The notes beneath the pieces are model-generated. The model had not been told where the DNA came from. It ran no database searches and worked only from the letters and a program-made list of their open reading frames with translations. A program made the position numbers and the translations under genes. This document shows, piece after piece, positions 34,815 through 43,796 of a stretch of 64,000 nt of DNA. Each line of letters opens with the position of its first letter. Position 1 is the stretch's first letter. The stretch is from Frondihabitans australicus (GTDB lineage: Bacteria; Actinomycetota; Actinomycetes; Actinomycetales; Microbacteriaceae). The stretch covers positions 3,782,001 through 3,846,000 of the forward strand of contig NZ_RBKS01000001.1 of assembly GCF_003634555.1 (NCBI RefSeq), given 5' to 3'.

Positions 34815-36602
34815 ATGGCACTCCGCTTCGTCCGGCTCCGCAACGAGACCGTCGAGCTCTTCCGGTCGTCGCGCGCCCCCGTGCGCCTCGAGATGCGGTG
34901 GCAGTTCGGCATCGTGTCGGCGCTGGTCGTGCTGATCTGCTGCCTGGCGCTCGGGCCGACGGCGGGCGCGGTGTCGTCGTTCGGCGCCATGGTGTCCCAG
35001 TGGCAGAACGGTCGCCCGCTCCTGCTGCGGATCCGCACGATGCTGCTCGCCACCGCGGCGATGACCGCCTCGACGGCCCTCGGCGTCACCGGTGCGCGGC
35101 TGGGCTGGCTCGTCACGCCGCTGCTCGTCGCGATCATCCTCGTCATGGCGACCCTGTACTACACGTTCGTACAGCTGCAGGGCCCCGGCCCGCTCACGCT
35201 CTTCTACGGGGCGGCCTTCGGCAGCTACCTGGGGCAGAGCCCAGCGATCGGCTGGCACGTGGTCTGGGTCACGGCGCTCGCGGGCGTCCTCGCCACGATC
35301 CTCGCGAGTCTCGCCGCCCTCCGCGACCCGCACTCGCCCGAGAGGCTCGCCATCGCGCAGGCCCGCGAGGCCGTCGACACGTTCGAGAGCGTCCGGCCCT
35401 ACGGCCAGGTCGTCGACACGAAGATCCTCCGAGCTGCGCGGGCCGAGGCCTACCAAGCGCTCGACCGGGCCTGGATCACGATCCACGCCGCCCGGGCGGG
35501 CCGCCGCTCGACCACGATGGACACCGCGATGATGGTCATCAACCGCCGCCTCTCGGCCGCCGTCGCGTCGTCGATGAAGTGGCCGAACCCGTCCAAGGTC
35601 GAGTCGCCGCCCGAGCTCCAGAGCCGCCTGACCCTCGGCTTCCGCGCCCGCCACGGCTTCCGGCTGTCGTCGGTGGCCTGGTTCACGGCCTGGCGCATCG
35701 GCGCCGCCGGGCTGGTCGCCGGACTCGTCTCGTCGGCGGTCGGCGTCGGCCACCCCTACTGGTCGATCCTCACCTCGACGATCATCGTGCAGGTGTGGAT
35801 GTCGCGCATCAGCGTCACCCGCCGCGCCATCGCCCGTGCGATCAGCACCGTGATCGGCTCGCTGCTCTTCGCCGGGATCACCCTTCTGGGCGTGCCGCCG
35901 TGGGTCGAGGTCGGGCTGCTGATCCTGTTCGTGATCCTCATGAACGTGACGATCCTCGCCAACTACGCCCTCGGCGTCATCTTCCTCACCCCGATGGCGC
36001 TGCTCTCGAGCGAGATCGGCAACGGGCTCAGCGGCGCCGCTGGCCTCTCGCTCGCCGGAGACCGGGTCGTGCAGACCTTCATCGGCGCGGCCGTGTCGCT
36101 CGTGGTGATCTGGCTGACCGGGCTCAGGATCCCCAAGCGCGTCGCTCTCGACCAGTTCCGCCGCACCGTCGCCGCCATCGAGGCCCTCCTCGACAGCCTC
36201 TCGCGCACCGGCCGTTCGGCGACCACCATGGCCCACCGCAGCGAGCTGCAGTACGAGCTGGTGACGAACGGCACCGCCGCCGCCCGGGCGTCGGAGGACG
36301 ACCCCGCCCTCGCCGACTGGCAGCGCGCCGAACGCGTCATGGCCGACCTCGGGTACGCGGCGCTCGCCGCCTGCTGGCTGCCGAAGCCGGCTCTCGACGC
36401 GCCCGTGCCGGAGGCCGCCGACCTGCTCGAGCGGGGGCTCGCCGACGGCGACGGGATCCTGCGCGACCCCGACGACGCCGCCGAGTTCCTCACGCGGGTC
36501 CGCGACACGCTCAGCGAGTTCGACGAGGCGCGCACCGGGGCGATCCGCACCGTCCTGCCGAGGCGCAGGCAGCAGGAGCCGCCGGAGCCGTCGGCGGGCT
36601 GA
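34815..36602 (+). CDS. FUSC family transporter-like membrane protein
   Basis: 595 residues. Two hydrophobic blocks of about six segments each (residues 28-160 and 300-430) flank a helical soluble middle, the layout of FUSC/aromatic acid exporter (AaeB, YccS) proteins. SVAWFTAWRIGAAGLVAGLV, then GVGHPYWSILTSTIIVQ marks the second block with the family pattern 'g..h.yWa.lt...v.q....'. The C-terminal 160 residues are soluble and helical. Such proteins are thought to extrude aromatic acids or similar anions. TACCCT lies 9 nt before the ATG, inside the end of the MFS gene, giving it a possible promoter of its own. Confidence 0.88.
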   Translation: MALRFVRLRNETVELFRSSRAPVRLEMRWQFGIVSALVVLICCLALGPTAGAVSSFGAMVSQWQNGRPLLLRIRTMLLATAAMTASTALGVTGARLGWLVTPLLVAIILVMATLYYTFVQLQGPGPLTLFYGAAFGSYLGQSPAIGWHVVWVTALAGVLATILASLAALRDPHSPERLAIAQAREAVDTFESVRPYGQVVDTKILRAARAEAYQALDRAWITIHAARAGRRSTTMDTAMMVINRRLSAAVASSMKWPNPSKVESPPELQSRLTLGFRARHGFRLSSVAWFTAWRIGAAGLVAGLVSSAVGVGHPYWSILTSTIIVQVWMSRISVTRRAIARAISTVIGSLLFAGITLLGVPPWVEVGLLILFVILMNVTILANYALGVIFLTPMALLSSEIGNGLSGAAGLSLAGDRVVQTFIGAAVSLVVIWLTGLRIPKRVALDQFRRTVAAIEALLDSLSRTGRSATTMAHRSELQYELVTNGTAAARASEDDPALADWQRAERVMADLGYAALAACWLPKPALDAPVPEAADLLERGLADGDGILRDPDDAAEFLTRVRDTLSEFDEARTGAIRTVLPRRRQQEPPEPSAG

Positions 36603-36697
36603 CGACTCGGCGGCTCTCGGGGCCGGACAAAGCGTGCGGCCGAACGTTGGAGGTGGCCCGACTGCTCGCGGCTCCTGCGGCGGCGTACCGTCGAACC

Positions 36698-37663
36698 ATG
36701 ACCACCCTTTCAGCGCCCGGCAGCCGCATCATCGGGTTCGGGCACTACCAGCCCGAGCGCGTCCTCACGAACGACGAGCTGTCGACGATGGTCGATACCA
36801 GCGACGAGTGGATCCAGACCCGCACCGGCATCAAGACCCGGCACATCGCCGCCGAGACCGACACCGTCTCGAGCATGGCGATCGAGGCCGGCCGGGCGGC
36901 GCTCGCCGACGCCGGCATCGATCCCGGCGAGGTCGACCAGGTGCTCGTGGCCTCGACCAGCGCGACCGACCGCACCCCCTACGCGGCCGGCCGTGTCGCC
37001 GTCGCGCTCGGCATGAACGGCCCGGCGCCCATCGACATCAACACGGCCTGCTCGGGCTTCGAGTTCGCCTGCGCCATCGCCGACCAGTCGATCCGCACCG
37101 GCTCGGCGCGCACCTCGCTCGTGATCGCGTCGGAGAAGATCTCGGGGCTGGTCGACTGGACCGACCGCTCGACCTGCGTGCTCATCGGCGACGGCGCCGG
37201 AGCAGCGGTGGTCCAGGCCGCCGACGAGCCCGGCATCGGGCCGGTCACCTGGGGCTCCGTGCCCGAGCTCGTCAACGCCGTGCTCGTCGACGGCGACCCG
37301 CAGCGCTTCTCGCAGGAGGGCCGCTCGATCTACCGGTGGGCGATCACCGAGGCGGAGTCGCACGCTCGCGCGGTCGTCGAGAAGGCCGGCTACAGCATGG
37401 ACGACATCGAGGTGCTCGCGTTCCACCAGGCGAACCTGCGCATCGTCGAGCCGATCGCGAAGGCGCTCGGCGGCGAGTCGAAGTGGGTGCTGCGCGACGT
37501 CGTCGAGTCGGGCAACACGTCGGCCGCGAGCGTGCCGCTCGGCCTCTCGAAGGCGTGGCACCGCGGCGAACTGCCCGAGGGCGTGCCCGCGCTGCTCATG
37601 GGCTTCGGCGGCGGCTTCGCCTTCGCCGGCCAGGTCGTGACGACTCCCACCCGTCGCGCGTAG
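36698..37663 (+). CDS. Beta-ketoacyl-ACP synthase III family protein
   Basis: 321 residues from ATG 36698, 6 nt after TACCGT (leaderless). The catalytic triad is complete: Cys118 in PIDINTACSGFEFACAIA, His243 in VLAFHQANLRIVEP and Asn273 in ESGNTSAASVPLGLSKA. It condenses acetyl-CoA (or another acyl-CoA) with malonyl-ACP to start fatty acid synthesis, or a related starter condensation. Here it stands alone, away from the acpP-fabF-fabD genes that usually accompany the housekeeping fabH, so it may be a second copy with a special starter unit. Length is normal. Confidence 0.92.
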   Translation: MTTLSAPGSRIIGFGHYQPERVLTNDELSTMVDTSDEWIQTRTGIKTRHIAAETDTVSSMAIEAGRAALADAGIDPGEVDQVLVASTSATDRTPYAAGRVAVALGMNGPAPIDINTACSGFEFACAIADQSIRTGSARTSLVIASEKISGLVDWTDRSTCVLIGDGAGAAVVQAADEPGIGPVTWGSVPELVNAVLVDGDPQRFSQEGRSIYRWAITEAESHARAVVEKAGYSMDDIEVLAFHQANLRIVEPIAKALGGESKWVLRDVVESGNTSAASVPLGLSKAWHRGELPEGVPALLMGFGGGFAFAGQVVTTPTRRA

Positions 37664-37931
37664 CGAGCGGCGGGGTCGTCCGGGGTACGCGATCGGGGTA
37701 CGGGTCTCGGATCCTGCGGCACTAGAGCACATCGTTCGGAGCGGCTGCGCGAATCGGATGGCCCCAGTGGGAGTGGCACTCCAAAAGGGACTGGGGGAGG
37801 GGTCGCCGATTTCGGATCATCGATCCTGAGGTTCACCCGGTTGCTGCTCAGGTCAGAGGTCAGCGCACGTGTGAGGCGGTCTTACCAGCCGCTCGGCTCC
37901 CGGCCTCACGATGCCCCGAGGACCACCAGCC

Positions 37932-40900
37932 ATGGCCGATCACAAAGCCAGAATCCCCCTCAAGAAGCGCCTGCTCACCGCGGGCGCCCTCGTGACCAGC
38001 GCCCTCCTCATGGGCCTCGGGATCACGCAGGTCGTCGGTGCCACCGCCAACGCGGCCGGCTCCGCGTTCTCCTGCGATGAGAACACCCTCTACGCCATCA
38101 ACTCGTCCGGCGCGTTCGAGTCGATCGTGGCGAACTCCGGCGCGGCGACGACGCTGCCGTCGCAGAGCCCCTCGAACAACGCCCTCGGCATCTCCCAGAA
38201 CGGCACCTACGCCTGGTCGACGCTGAACACGACCGCGGCGAACGCCAGCGGCACCATCGTGCGCTACGACCCCGTCGCCGGCACCTCCACGAACTTCTCC
38301 GCGTACGTCCCCGCGAACACGTACCGCGGCGCCGTCGACCCGTCGACCGGCATCTACTACTACGCGCAGGGCAACACGACCAGCGCCGCCGTCTACGGCT
38401 TCAACACCACCACGAACACCGCGATCGGCCAGGTCGGCGTCCTGTCGCTCAACCAGGCGTCGACCGGTGACTTCGCGTTCTCGACCACGGGAACCCTGTA
38501 CGTCGTCTCGGGCAACGAGGTCGACCGCGTCAACGCCAAGCTCCCCACCACCTCGTCGACGGCGGCCATAGGAGTCACCAAGATCGCGCAGCTCGGCTCG
38601 GTGACCGCGAGCCCCGGCATCGCCTTCTCGACCAACGGCTACCTGTACGTCGCCGTGAACGGCAACGTCCAGCAGATCAACCCGTCGACCGGCACGACCG
38701 TCAACACCTACGCGATCAACGACGGCTCGGGAAACACCTTCACCCCGACCGACCTCGCCTCCTGCAACTACGCCGACAGCCTCCAGGCCCAGGCGAGCGT
38801 CGACCAGCGCTGGCAGTCCGGCGACCAGTTCACGCTGACGATCCAGGGCGACTCGAACAACACCCTCTCGTACGGCAACCAGGCCACCACGACGGGTTCG
38901 GCCACGGGCACGCAGTCGGCGACCGCCGGCTCGAACCTCGTCACGGGCGGCAACACGTACACGGTCAAGGAGACCCCGTCGGGCACGACGAGCCTCGCCA
39001 ACTACTCGACCACCTACTCCTGCACCGACGCGAAGAACAACGTCGTCACGTCGGGCAACGGAACGACAGCGACGGTGGTGACGCCGACCTCGTCCGACAC
39101 CGACATCAGCTGCCTCTTCACCAACAAGCTCACCGCCGTGCACACCTTCGCCGGCAACGACAGCTACTCGACGCCGCTCAACACGACCCTGAACGTCGCC
39201 TCGCCCGGCGTCCTCGCCAACGACGGCGGCACCGGCAACGCGATCGTCAGCAACACCAGCCCCGCCAACGGCACGGTGACCCTGAACAAGACCGACGGCT
39301 CGTTCCAGTACGTCCCGAACACCGGATTCGCGGGCACCGACACCTTCACCTACACCGACCAGGACTCCTCGGGCACCCAGAAGACCGCGACGGTCACCGT
39401 CGTCGTCGGCCCGGTCGCGACCGACGACTCCTACACGGCCACGGCCGGCACCGCCGACGTCGTGAACGCGAGGAACGGCGTCCTCGCCAACGACCGCGGC
39501 ACCGGCCTCACCGCCTCGAACGCCTCGACGCCGGCCCACGGCACCGTCGCGCTGAACGCCGACGGCTCCTTCACCTACACGCCGACCGGCACCTACTCCG
39601 GCACCGACACCTGGACCTACACGGTCACCGACAGCGGCGACCACACCGCGACCGGCACCGTCACCATGACGATCAAGCCGAAGGCCGTCGACGACACCCT
39701 CCCCTCGACCCTCGCCAACACGGCCGAGACGGTGCCCTCGTCGACCGCGCTCTCCAACGACACCGGCTCGAACCTGACGATCACCGCCGTCGGCACGCCC
39801 TCCCACGGCACCGCGACGCTGAACGGCGACGGCACCTCGTTCGTCTACACGCCGACCGACGGCTACTCGGGCACCGACTCGTTCTCGTACACGGTGAGCG
39901 ACGGCACGTCGACCGGGACGGCGACCGAGCACATCACGGTCACGCCGAAGGCCGTCGACGACCAGGCCTCCTCGGCTCCTGCGGGCCAGGCCGACTCGAT
40001 CTCGTCGTCGTCGCTGCTCGCCAACGACAAGGGGTCGTCGCTGACGATCACGTCGGTCGGCTCGGCGACCGGCGGCACGGTGTCGCTCTCGGGCGACGGC
40101 TCGACCGTCACCTTCACCCCGGCCGCCGGCTTCTCCGGCCAGGCGTCGTTCCAGTACACGGTGACCGACTCGCCGAACGGCACGACCGGCTCGGCGACCG
40201 TGACGATCCCGATCACGCCGACCGCCGGCTCCGGCAGCACCACCGCGACCTCGGGCGTCAAGGACTCCGTCGACGCCGCCCACGGCGTGCTCTCGGGCGC
40301 ATCGGGCACCGGCCTCACCGCGACGGTGAAGGACCAGCCCTCGCACGGCTCGCTCACGCTGAACTCCGACGGCTCGTTCGACTACACGCCGAGCGCCAGC
40401 TACTCCGGCTCGGACTCGTTCACCTACACCGTGAAGGACTCCTCGGGCAGCACGACCACGGGCACCGAGACCATCACGGTCCTGCCCAAGGCGAACGCCG
40501 ACACCCTGCCGCAGACCGTCTCGGGGATCGCTGAGACCGTCGACGGCTCGACCCTCACGGCGAACGACAACGGCTCGAACCTCAGCGTGCAGAGCGTGGG
40601 CGCCCCCGCCCACGGCAGCGCCAAGCTGAACGCCGACGGCACCGTCACGTACACGCCGGCGACCGGCTTCTCGGGCACCGACACGTTCCCGTACACGGTC
40701 ACCGACGGCTCGACCCTCGCGAGCGGCACGGTCACCGTGGTCGTCACGCCGAAGGCCGTCGCCGACACGCTCCCGTCGACGAACGACGTCACCCCGATCA
40801 CGCTGCCCGCGAGCGACTTCCTGGGCAACGACCTCGGCTCGGGCCTGTCGATCACATCGGTCGGCGCCCCGTCGCTCGGCCAGGTGGTCCTGAACGGCAA

Positions 40901-43712
40901 CGGCACCGTCACCTACACCCCGCAGTCCGGCTTCTCGGGCACCTACGCGTTCACCTACACGGTGACCGACTCCGAGGGCCGCACCAGCTCGGCCACGGCC
41001 ACCATCACGGTGACGCCGGACGCAGGATCCCCGAGCACCACGGCGACCGCCGGTCAGACCGACCACGTCTCCTCGACCGACGGCCTGCTGTCGCAGGCCA
41101 CGGGCACCGGCCTCACCGTCGCCCTGACGTCGCAGCCGGCGAACGGCACCGTGACCCTCGGATCGGACGGCGCCTACGACTACACGCCGGCCGCCGGGTT
41201 CTCGGGCACCGACACCTTCACCTTCACCGTGACCGACCAGTCGGGCAACACCTCGACCGGCACGGCGACCGTGACCGTGCTGCCGAAGGCCGCCGACGAC
41301 TCGGCGAACGCCGTCGCGGGCCACGACCTAGACCTGAAGCCGTCCGACCTCCTGTCGAACGACCTCGGCACGGGCCTGTCCGTCACGGGCGTCTCGCAGC
41401 CCGCCGACGGCGCCGCGACCCTGAACAACGACGGATCGGTGACCTACACGCCGGCCGCCGGGTTCTCCGGCCCCGACACGTTCACCTACACGGTGACCGA
41501 CCAGGCCGGCAACACGTCGACCGCCAGCGTCGACGTGACCGTCGCCCCCGTCGCGAAGAACGACACCGCCACCACGGCCGCCGGTCAGAAGCTGACCGTC
41601 GCGCAGGCCAGCGGCGTCCTCGCCAACGACGAGGGCACCTCGCTCACGGCGGCCCTGGCGACCCAGGCCGCGCACGGCACCGTGGCGCTCGCCGCGGACG
41701 GCTCCTACACCTACACCCCGGCCTCGGGCTTCTCGGGCAAGGACTCCTTCACCTACAGCGCGACCGACCGGTCGGGCCAGGTCGTCACGGCCACGGTCTC
41801 GATCGACGTGACGCCGGTGGCGAAGGACGTCACGGCCACCGGGCTCGCCGGGTCTCCGGCCCACCTGGACACCCCGGGCGTTCTGTCGGGCGACATCGGC
41901 ACGGGCCTCACGGTCACGGCGGTGAACGGTTCCGGAGCTCCTGGTGCCCAGGTCACGACCCCCGCCGGCAACACGGTGACGGTCGGATCGGACGGCACGT
42001 TCGACTTCACTCCGGCCCCCGGCTTCTCGGGAGTCGACACGATCCCCGTGACGGTGACCGACGCCTCGGGCCTCTCGACCACCGGCCACGTGATCGTGAC
42101 CGTGAACCCGAAGGGCGTCAACGACTCGTACTCGACCCCCGCGAACACGGCGCTGCCGATCGCGGTCACCGGCCAGACCGGCCTGCTGGGCAACGACCTC
42201 GGAACGGGCCTCACGGTCACCGGCGTCACGAACCCGGCGGTCTCGCACGGCACGCTGACCAAGCAGTCGGACGGCTCATACCTCTACACGCCGAACAACG
42301 GCTTCTCGGGCACCGACAGCTTCGGCTACACGGCCACCGTCGCCTCCGGCCTCACGGCGACGGCGACCGTCACGATCATCGTCGGCGACCAGGCGGCGGA
42401 CTACACCGCGACCGTCCCGGCCGGCTCGCCCTACGGCGTGACCGCGCAGAACGGGCTGCTGAAGAACGCCTCGGGCTCGGGGCTCACCCCGTCGCTCGAC
42501 CAGGCGCCGCAGCACGGCACCGTGGTGGTGAAGGCCGACGGCTCGTACACCTACACCCCGGCCAAGGGCTTCTCCGGCACGGACTCGTTCACCTACCGGG
42601 TGACCGACTCGTCCGGGCAGGTCTCGACCGGTCAGGTGAACATCATGGTCACCCCGACGGCGACGAACGACTCGGAGAAGATCGGCTCGGGCTCGACGCT
42701 CACGCTGAAGTCGCCGGGCGTGCTCTCGAACGACAACGGCACCGCGCTGCTCGTCACCGCGGTCGGCACCCCGTCGAAGGGCGGCACCGCCACGATCAGC
42801 GGCGCCGGCCAGCTGGTCTACACGCCGAAGCCGGGCTTCTCGGGCACCGAGACGATCCCGTACACGGTCACCGACCAGGACGGCCAGACGGCCGACGCCA
42901 CGGTCACGGTCGACGTCACCCCGGTGGCGACGAGCGACACCGAGCAGACCATCGCCGGCCACACCGTGACGGTCTCCGCCGCGAACGGCCTGCTGGCGAA
43001 CGACTCGGGCTCCGGCCTCACCGCCGCGCTCAAGACGGCGCCGAAACACGGCACGGTCACGGTGAACCCCGACGGCTCGTACACCTACACGCCCGACAAG
43101 GGCTTCGCCGGCCAGGACTCCTTCGTCTACACGGCGACGGACGCGGACGGCCAGGTGACGACCGCCACCGCCACGATCAACGTGCTCGCCGCGGCGACCG
43201 CGAAGAGCGTCACGGTGCACGGCAAGCCGGGCCAGAAGGTCACCATCGCGCCGCTGAACAGCGACACCCCGACGGCGGGCGCGAACTTCGACCCGACGAC
43301 CCTGCAGCTGATCGACCCGTCGACCGGCACGGCCGTGAACGCGTTCACGATCCCCGGCAAGGGCACCTTCGCGGTGGTCGACGGCCAGGTGACCTTCACC
43401 CCCGTGGCGAAGTTCACCGGCTCGGCCTCCATCGGCTACCAGGTGTCCGACTCGGCCGACCAGCTGGTCAGCGCGACGATCACGGTCGTCATCCCGAAGC
43501 CCGGAACCCCCGCGGCCGCAGGATCCGACCCCACCCCGGTGGCAGCCTCGGGCGGCGCCGCACCGAAGCCCGGCTCCCTCGCCTTCACGGGAAGCCGTGG
43601 CGTGTCGGGAATGCTGATGATCGGCTTCGGCGGGATCCTGCTCGGCTTCGTGCTCGTGCTGATGCGCCGCTTCCGCCGCGAGGCGCCGGGCCCCCGTCGT
43701 ACCGGGATCTGA
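37932..43712 (+). CDS. Giant sortase-anchored surface protein with 16 Ig-like repeats
   Basis: 1926 residues. The start ATG 37932 follows GAGGA; a start 21 nt earlier is possible. A signal peptide (KKRLLTAGALVTSALLMGLG) is followed by a DUF6923-like propeller domain (CDENTLYAINSSGAFESIV, about 50-275), then a prealbumin-like part (275-400). Residues 404-1855 are 16 tandem repeats of about 88-95 residues, each reading roughly 'a..D......G......gvL.ND.Gt.Lt.......HGt..l..DGsytYTP..gfsGtDsFtYtvtD..G....atvtv.vtP', as in VCBS/cadherin-like Big repeats. The end has LAFTG (1883-1887), a membrane segment and RRFRREAPGPRR, an LAXTG sorting signal expected for class E sortase. It is probably a cell-wall adhesin or stalk. 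Repeats 3, 5, 7, 8 and 13 have lost parts of the consensus. The sortase is not in the window. Confidence 0.95.
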   Translation: MADHKARIPLKKRLLTAGALVTSALLMGLGITQVVGATANAAGSAFSCDENTLYAINSSGAFESIVANSGAATTLPSQSPSNNALGISQNGTYAWSTLNTTAANASGTIVRYDPVAGTSTNFSAYVPANTYRGAVDPSTGIYYYAQGNTTSAAVYGFNTTTNTAIGQVGVLSLNQASTGDFAFSTTGTLYVVSGNEVDRVNAKLPTTSSTAAIGVTKIAQLGSVTASPGIAFSTNGYLYVAVNGNVQQINPSTGTTVNTYAINDGSGNTFTPTDLASCNYADSLQAQASVDQRWQSGDQFTLTIQGDSNNTLSYGNQATTTGSATGTQSATAGSNLVTGGNTYTVKETPSGTTSLANYSTTYSCTDAKNNVVTSGNGTTATVVTPTSSDTDISCLFTNKLTAVHTFAGNDSYSTPLNTTLNVASPGVLANDGGTGNAIVSNTSPANGTVTLNKTDGSFQYVPNTGFAGTDTFTYTDQDSSGTQKTATVTVVVGPVATDDSYTATAGTADVVNARNGVLANDRGTGLTASNASTPAHGTVALNADGSFTYTPTGTYSGTDTWTYTVTDSGDHTATGTVTMTIKPKAVDDTLPSTLANTAETVPSSTALSNDTGSNLTITAVGTPSHGTATLNGDGTSFVYTPTDGYSGTDSFSYTVSDGTSTGTATEHITVTPKAVDDQASSAPAGQADSISSSSLLANDKGSSLTITSVGSATGGTVSLSGDGSTVTFTPAAGFSGQASFQYTVTDSPNGTTGSATVTIPITPTAGSGSTTATSGVKDSVDAAHGVLSGASGTGLTATVKDQPSHGSLTLNSDGSFDYTPSASYSGSDSFTYTVKDSSGSTTTGTETITVLPKANADTLPQTVSGIAETVDGSTLTANDNGSNLSVQSVGAPAHGSAKLNADGTVTYTPATGFSGTDTFPYTVTDGSTLASGTVTVVVTPKAVADTLPSTNDVTPITLPASDFLGNDLGSGLSITSVGAPSLGQVVLNGNGTVTYTPQSGFSGTYAFTYTVTDSEGRTSSATATITVTPDAGSPSTTATAGQTDHVSSTDGLLSQATGTGLTVALTSQPANGTVTLGSDGAYDYTPAAGFSGTDTFTFTVTDQSGNTSTGTATVTVLPKAADDSANAVAGHDLDLKPSDLLSNDLGTGLSVTGVSQPADGAATLNNDGSVTYTPAAGFSGPDTFTYTVTDQAGNTSTASVDVTVAPVAKNDTATTAAGQKLTVAQASGVLANDEGTSLTAALATQAAHGTVALAADGSYTYTPASGFSGKDSFTYSATDRSGQVVTATVSIDVTPVAKDVTATGLAGSPAHLDTPGVLSGDIGTGLTVTAVNGSGAPGAQVTTPAGNTVTVGSDGTFDFTPAPGFSGVDTIPVTVTDASGLSTTGHVIVTVNPKGVNDSYSTPANTALPIAVTGQTGLLGNDLGTGLTVTGVTNPAVSHGTLTKQSDGSYLYTPNNGFSGTDSFGYTATVASGLTATATVTIIVGDQAADYTATVPAGSPYGVTAQNGLLKNASGSGLTPSLDQAPQHGTVVVKADGSYTYTPAKGFSGTDSFTYRVTDSSGQVSTGQVNIMVTPTATNDSEKIGSGSTLTLKSPGVLSNDNGTALLVTAVGTPSKGGTATISGAGQLVYTPKPGFSGTETIPYTVTDQDGQTADATVTVDVTPVATSDTEQTIAGHTVTVSAANGLLANDSGSGLTAALKTAPKHGTVTVNPDGSYTYTPDKGFAGQDSFVYTATDADGQVTTATATINVLAAATAKSVTVHGKPGQKVTIAPLNSDTPTAGANFDPTTLQLIDPSTGTAVNAFTIPGKGTFAVVDGQVTFTPVAKFTGSASIGYQVSDSADQLVSATITVVIPKPGTPAAAGSDPTPVAASGGAAPKPGSLAFTGSRGVSGMLMIGFGGILLGFVLVLMRRFRREAPGPRRTGI

Positions 43713-43719
43713 TCGACTG

Positions 43720-43780
43720 AACGCCCCCGAACGACCTCACCGCCTCGCGCTGCGAGAGGTGCAGGTCGCTCGGGGGCGTT
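43720..43780. terminator. Bidirectional terminator hairpin
   Basis: 18-bp arms AACGCCCCCGAACGACCT and AGGTCGCTCGGGGGCGTT (one mismatch) lie between the convergent surface-protein and antiporter genes, 7 and 16 nt from their stops. It serves either strand. Confidence 0.85.
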
Positions 43781-43796
43781 CATGCGTCGGGGCCGA

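Noticed and set aside
37664-37931. CRISPR or tRNA in the gap before the surface-protein gene
   Set aside because: No repeated spacers, no cloverleaf and no CCA-like end are visible; the 268 bp show only short inverted stretches and one copy of the CGCAGGAKC word.
37860-43220. Long open frames on the minus strand opposite the giant surface-protein gene (up to more than 1,100 codons)
   Set aside because: They are mirror effects of GC-rich third positions; the proteins are Arg/Gly/Val-rich with no recognisable fold, and the plus-strand repeats, signal peptide and sorting signal are convincing.
43150-43500. Last Ig-like repeat (16) as a possible separate enzyme domain
   Set aside because: It keeps the 'vtFTP..kftG.asi.Yqv.D' strand pattern of the other repeats, only with a longer insertion; no catalytic motif appears.
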